DNA from: Homalodisca vitripennis
Taxonomy: Eukaryota; Arthropoda; Insecta; Hemiptera; Cicadellidae
Length of the DNA stretch: 64,000 nt
Reading direction: 5' to 3'
NCBI RefSeq assembly: GCF_021130785.1
Contig: NC_060213.1
Coordinates: forward strand, 99,254,501-99,318,500
Positions 62,819 through 64,000 of this stretch are shown in pieces (position 1 is the first letter of the stretch; each line of letters starts with the position of its first letter). The notes beneath the pieces were generated by a model. That model worked only from the letters and a program-made list of their open reading frames with translations. It ran no database searches and was not told where the DNA came from. The translations under genes were made by a program, and so were the position numbers.

Positions 62819-62935
62819 AAAGGAAAACAATTTTAGCCAGCAGCTAGTCATGTTTTAAAACAATTATAATTATAATTGTTATAATTATAATTGTTTTAAA
62901 ACATGACTAGCTGCTGGCTAAAATTGTTTTCCTTT
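62819..62935. repeat. perfect hairpin: 57-bp arms, 3-bp loop
   Basis: The left arm 62,819-62,875 (starts AAAGGAAAACAATTTTAGCC) is followed by TTG and then its exact reverse complement (62,879-62,935). An AT-rich partial continuation follows on the right. Possible readings: a MITE-like foldback, a hairpin-RNA source, or a fold-back sequencing artefact. Confidence 0.95.
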
Positions 62936-63379
62936 GTTATAATTATAATTATAACAATTATAATTCTTTTTATTTCGTATTACATCAAACATGTAATTAA
63001 TATTAACTCTCAATGTGACAGTAAAAGACTTATTGAAAAGACAGTTCATCCAGTCATGAAAGGTGGAAGAGATTCGTCTTGTGAGTTACACTAAAAACAC
63101 ATATTTTCTTACTAAAACATATGCTTACTACTTTCTGTTGTAGATATGATATAGAACTTATTGTTATAATTTTAATGAGAAAGTACAATCAGTGCTGTGT
63201 TAACATGAACAGATCAAATCTTGTATACACCAAATCCTATTTAATTTGAGGAGAACAGGATCAATTATAATTACCAGCAAAATTTAAACGGCATGGCTTT
63301 CTTAGTCTGCCATATGATTCTCAATCCAATAAACAAATAAAACTCTGTGTTGTAGACTACCTATACACATCTGACACTC

Positions 63380-63900
63380 GTTGCCTCGGGTTATAATGCA
63401 CTAAGTCTTATGCTGGGATCACTTATAACTACCAGTTGAACCCACCACTGGGCACAGCAAAAACTGACGTGCCACTTCAATCTGGGCAACCTTATGGATG
63501 TCCAGTAGCGGCACATCACAAACCGCAAATTTTAAGATTCTGGGGTTCATGGGCAATTCGATAGGTCTAGTCTACTGTGGAAGATGACTGTTGGAGTTGG
63601 TGGGGTTTGTTCCCTTACCTCAGAGGTTCTTGTTAACCTCAACAAGGGTGTGCCACTCCCTGCCTACTTTGACTGGAGAGGCTGGTTCAGAGCTGGCCTC
63701 CCCTTCTTCCGGGAGGACTTTGAGATGTAGTGCCCTAACTCTTCCTCATGGATCTCGATAGGAGGCGGCCCCTACTCCCTAACCTTACCCATCCTGAATA
63801 TCCTATCACTCCGGAAGCAGCGCAAAGGTTCTTACAGGACTAAATGCAATTTATAAGCTTCTTGTCCTAAGAGAACAAAAAAAGTCTTAGGCACTTAAAT
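63380..63900. other. GC-richer stretch of unknown origin
   Basis: Base composition rises clearly against the rest of the window. On the + strand 63,536-63,730 is open for 64 codons with no ATG near the start. It contains M-T-V-G-V-G-G-V-C-S-L and ends W-R-G-W-F-R-A-G-L-P-F-F-R-E-D-F-E-M-stop. It may be the 3' part of a retroelement or a gene fragment. No family is recognised, and the sequence runs off towards the window edge. Confidence 0.4.
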
Positions 63901-64000
63901 CCAACTCAATCTCTTTTGCAAAAATGTCCAAAGTCTTATTGTCATGCTGTAAACAGTTTTTCATAGATGTACAAATAACAGGTTTTTACCAATTCACCTT

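Noticed and set aside
62903..63094. Plus-strand ORF near the right end
   Set aside because: Its first part is one arm of the perfect hairpin and the rest is low-complexity AT sequence.

Overview
The window looks like intergenic or heterochromatin-like DNA from an animal, most likely an arthropod and perhaps an insect. It is strongly AT-rich and carries long AT, AC and GT microsatellites, relics of Tc1/mariner transposons, a jockey-like non-LTR retrotransposon relic and a tRNA-headed SINE. The species assignment is inference only. No complete cellular protein-coding gene, functional tRNA, rRNA or CRISPR array can be supported.

Most of the window is a degenerate tandem array of one long unit, about 11-13 kb where complete. 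Each unit has the same order on the + strand. First is a 'terminal block' (near 2.5, 15.5, 26.8, 34.1 and 47.3 kb, with an extra partial copy at 11.64 kb). Next come a block with a 131-bp repeat motif (4.2, 17.0, 27.7, 35.0 and 47.9 kb), a 100-118-bp minisatellite (4.9-7.4, 20.2, 35.9-36.5, 49.1-50.6 and 54.7-55.1 kb) and a long middle segment. The unit ends with a SINE remnant (12.8, 23.7, 31.1 and 43.7 kb) and a promoter-like block (15.0, 26.0, 33.4 and 46.5 kb) just before the next terminal block.

Several blocks keep an open frame on the minus strand with few or in-frame length changes, while the surrounding DNA is full of indels. The best is a candidate last exon of 35-36 codons plus a stop, at a fixed place in five copies (111, 108, 111, 112 and 111 nt). 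A second candidate exon (7.8-7.96, 39.1-39.2, 52.2 and 56.6-56.8 kb) starts after a conserved TAG acceptor. A third, of 88 nt, lies between AG and GTAAGT in two copies. The order promoter-like block, exons, stop, then next promoter-like block suggests that the array is a tandem family of rapidly diverging, mostly broken, minus-strand multi-exon genes or long non-coding RNAs. This is a hypothesis.

Local history overlies the array. A 7.3-7.5 kb segment is duplicated head to tail (20,934-28,425 and 28,426-35,748). In the last unit, segments of about 1.85 and 2.2 kb are duplicated in a shuffled order (X-Y-minisatellite-X'-Z-Y' between 50.5 and 61.3 kb). Two relics of one Tc1/mariner family with terminal inverted repeats (TIRs) of about 350-500 bp lie at 0.1-2.36 kb and 41.088-43.645 kb. 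The right edge (61.3-64 kb) leaves the array. It holds a perfect 57-bp-arm hairpin and a GC-richer stretch of unknown origin.
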